From: Salinispora oceanensis
Lineage (GTDB): Bacteria; Actinomycetota; Actinomycetes; Mycobacteriales; Micromonosporaceae
Length of the DNA: 64,000 nucleotides
Direction: 5' to 3'
Assembly: GCF_000383575.1 (NCBI RefSeq)
Contig: NZ_KB911579.1
Coordinates: 623,707 to 687,706 of the forward strand
Of this stretch, positions 62,671 to 64,000 are shown in pieces. Within the stretch, counting starts at the first letter, position 1, and each line of letters begins with the position of its first letter. Under the pieces are notes generated by a model. It worked only from the letters and a program-made list of their open reading frames with translations, was not told the origin of the DNA and did not search any database. Both the position numbers and the translations under genes were made by a program.

Positions 62671-64000
62671 ATGAGCGGGCAGGCACAGATCGGCGTTACC
62701 GGGCTGGCGGTGATGGGCCGCAATCTCGCCCGGAACCTGGCCCGCAACGGCTTCGTCGTGGCGGTGCACAACCGCTCTCCAGAACGGACCCGCCGGCTGG
62801 TCGCCGAGCACGGCGAGGAGGGGCGGTTCGTCCCCACCGACTCGCTGGCCGACTTCGTCGCCGCGTTGGAGCGCCCCCGGGCGGTCATCACGATGGTCAA
62901 GGCCGGCGCCCCGACCGACGCCGTCATTGACGAGTTGGTACCGCTGCTCGATGCCGGTGACATCATCGTCGACTGTGGCAACGCCCACTTCGCCGACACC
63001 CGACGGCGCGAGGAGGCGCTGCGCAAGCAGGGACTGCACTTCGTCGGCACCGGTGTCTCCGGCGGCGAGGAGGGCGCGTTGTGGGGGCCGAGCATCATGC
63101 CGGGCGGCTCCGCCGAGTCCTACCAGAAGCTGGGGCCGATCTTCGAACGGATCGCGGCGCAGGTGGACGGTGAGCCCTGCTGCCGGCACATCGGGCCGGA
63201 CGGTGCCGGCCACTTCGTCAAGATGGTCCACAACGGCATCGAGTACGCCGACATGCAGCTCATCGCCGAGGCGTACGACCTGCTGCGGGTTGGACTGAAC
63301 GCGACCCCGGCCGAGTTGGCGGAGATCTTCCGACAGTGGAACTCCAGCGAGCTGGAGTCGTACCTCATCGAGATCACCGCTGACGTGCTCGGGCACACCG
63401 ACGCCAGCACCGGGCGGGCCTTCGTGGACATCGTGCTCGACCAGGCGGAGCAGAAGGGCACCGGACGCTGGACCGTGCAGAACGCCCTGGACCTCGGCAT
63501 CCCGATCACCGGCATCGCCGAGGCGACGTTCGCGCGTTCCCTCTCCGGGCACGCCGACCAGCGCGCGGCCGTCCGCCATGCCTTCGGCGACCCGGGCCCG
63601 ACCTGGGAGGTTCCGGATCGGGACGCCTTTGTCGAGGACGTCCGGCGCGCGCTGCTGGCCACCAAGATCATCGCGTATGCGCAGGGCTTCGACCAGATTC
63701 GGGCCGGCAGCCAGGAGTACGACTGGGACATCGACCTGGGCGGCACCGCCACGATCTGGCGCGGCGGATGCATCATCCGGGCCCGCTTCCTCGACCGGAT
63801 CCGGCAGGCCTACGACGACCAGCCCGACCTGCCCACGCTGCTGGTGGCGCCGTGGTTCGCCGACGCCGTACGCGCCGGGTTGTCGGGCTGGCGGCGCGTG
63901 GTCGCCGAGGCTGCCCACGCCGGTGTGCCCACCCCCGCGTTCGCCTCGTCCCTGTCCTACTTCGACGCGCTACGCGCGGACCGGCTACCGGCGGCCCTGA
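62671..64000 (+). CDS. gnd: 6-phosphogluconate dehydrogenase, decarboxylating (3' end outside window)
   Basis: The frame runs off the right edge after 443 codons. Sequence: IGVTGLAVMGRNLARNLARNG (NADP Rossmann motif), DCGNAHFADTRRR, GTGVSGGEEGALWGPSIMPGG (substrate-binding serine and glycine loop), HFVKMVHNGIEYADMQLIAEAYDLL with the catalytic lysine, and the C-terminal RGGCIIRARFLDRI. It oxidises and decarboxylates 6-phosphogluconate to ribulose 5-phosphate in the pentose phosphate pathway. The length visible suggests the long dimeric form. ATG 62671 follows GGAGGTGGCGGGG. Confidence 0.96.
   Translation, partial: MSGQAQIGVTGLAVMGRNLARNLARNGFVVAVHNRSPERTRRLVAEHGEEGRFVPTDSLADFVAALERPRAVITMVKAGAPTDAVIDELVPLLDAGDIIVDCGNAHFADTRRREEALRKQGLHFVGTGVSGGEEGALWGPSIMPGGSAESYQKLGPIFERIAAQVDGEPCCRHIGPDGAGHFVKMVHNGIEYADMQLIAEAYDLLRVGLNATPAELAEIFRQWNSSELESYLIEITADVLGHTDASTGRAFVDIVLDQAEQKGTGRWTVQNALDLGIPITGIAEATFARSLSGHADQRAAVRHAFGDPGPTWEVPDRDAFVEDVRRALLATKIIAYAQGFDQIRAGSQEYDWDIDLGGTATIWRGGCIIRARFLDRIRQAYDDQPDLPTLLVAPWFADAVRAGLSGWRRVVAEAAHAGVPTPAFASSLSYFDALRADRLPAAL

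Overview
The window is a high-GC stretch of actinobacterial chromosome. Gene content (dimeric GlyRS, VldE-like secreted proteins, a HelD-like helicase, DnaG next to Dgt and PpdK, SARP remnants, NodIJ-like exporters, c-di-AMP and TPP riboswitches, Zur- and IdeR-like boxes) points to the Micromonosporaceae, possibly Salinispora or Micromonospora. That assignment is inference from gene families and base composition, not from a search.

Layout. 1-13 kb: the 3' end of a HelD-like helicase, a CDF metal exporter, a cell-wall protein behind a c-di-AMP riboswitch, a STAS protein, a DsbA-like thiol protein, a giant MalT/LuxR regulator, a small unknown gene coupled to a zinc alcohol dehydrogenase, a saccharopine-dehydrogenase-like protein, serS and a quinone oxidoreductase. 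13-24 kb: three paralogous secreted parallel beta-helix proteins (two divergent, one 6 kb away) interspersed with an M50 protease, a glycoside-hydrolase-like protein split across two frames, a thioredoxin-reductase-like flavoprotein with a divergent XRE-cupin regulator, and an aldo/keto reductase. 24-32 kb is accessory DNA: an ArsR-VOC operon, a YefM-YoeB toxin-antitoxin pair, a decayed regulator/SDR/MFS cassette, a NUDIX gene, a CPBP protease, a multiply frameshifted SARP regulator, an intact MFS transporter, and ISL3-transposase and integrase remnants beside tRNA-Met.

32-55 kb is mainly core: a flavin oxidoreductase with an MMPL transporter, tRNA-Asn, a three-gene ABC-2 exporter, dnaG, a BCCT transporter, a siderophore-interacting protein with an iron box, dgt, ppdK, a GH20 hexosaminidase with a LacI-type operator, a C39-like secreted protein, dusB and glyS. 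55-64 kb holds a zinc-uptake operon (Zur box, znuA with a histidine-rich minisatellite, znuC, znuB, a SmtB-type sensor), an epoxide-hydrolase-like gene, a TPP-riboswitch-controlled ykoEDC vitamin transporter and the start of gnd.

Coupled units seen from overlaps: VOC with ArsR, antitoxin with toxin, the amine-oxidase-like protein with MMPL, znuA-znuC-znuB, ykoD-ykoC, and the small gene with the alcohol dehydrogenase. The most unusual material is the beta-helix family with a shared upstream element, the split phage-tail-like/glycosidase gene, a seven-unit 16-bp repeat between the STAS and DsbA genes, and the cluster of decaying genes next to the tRNA-Met locus. No CRISPR array, rRNA or intact insertion sequence was seen.
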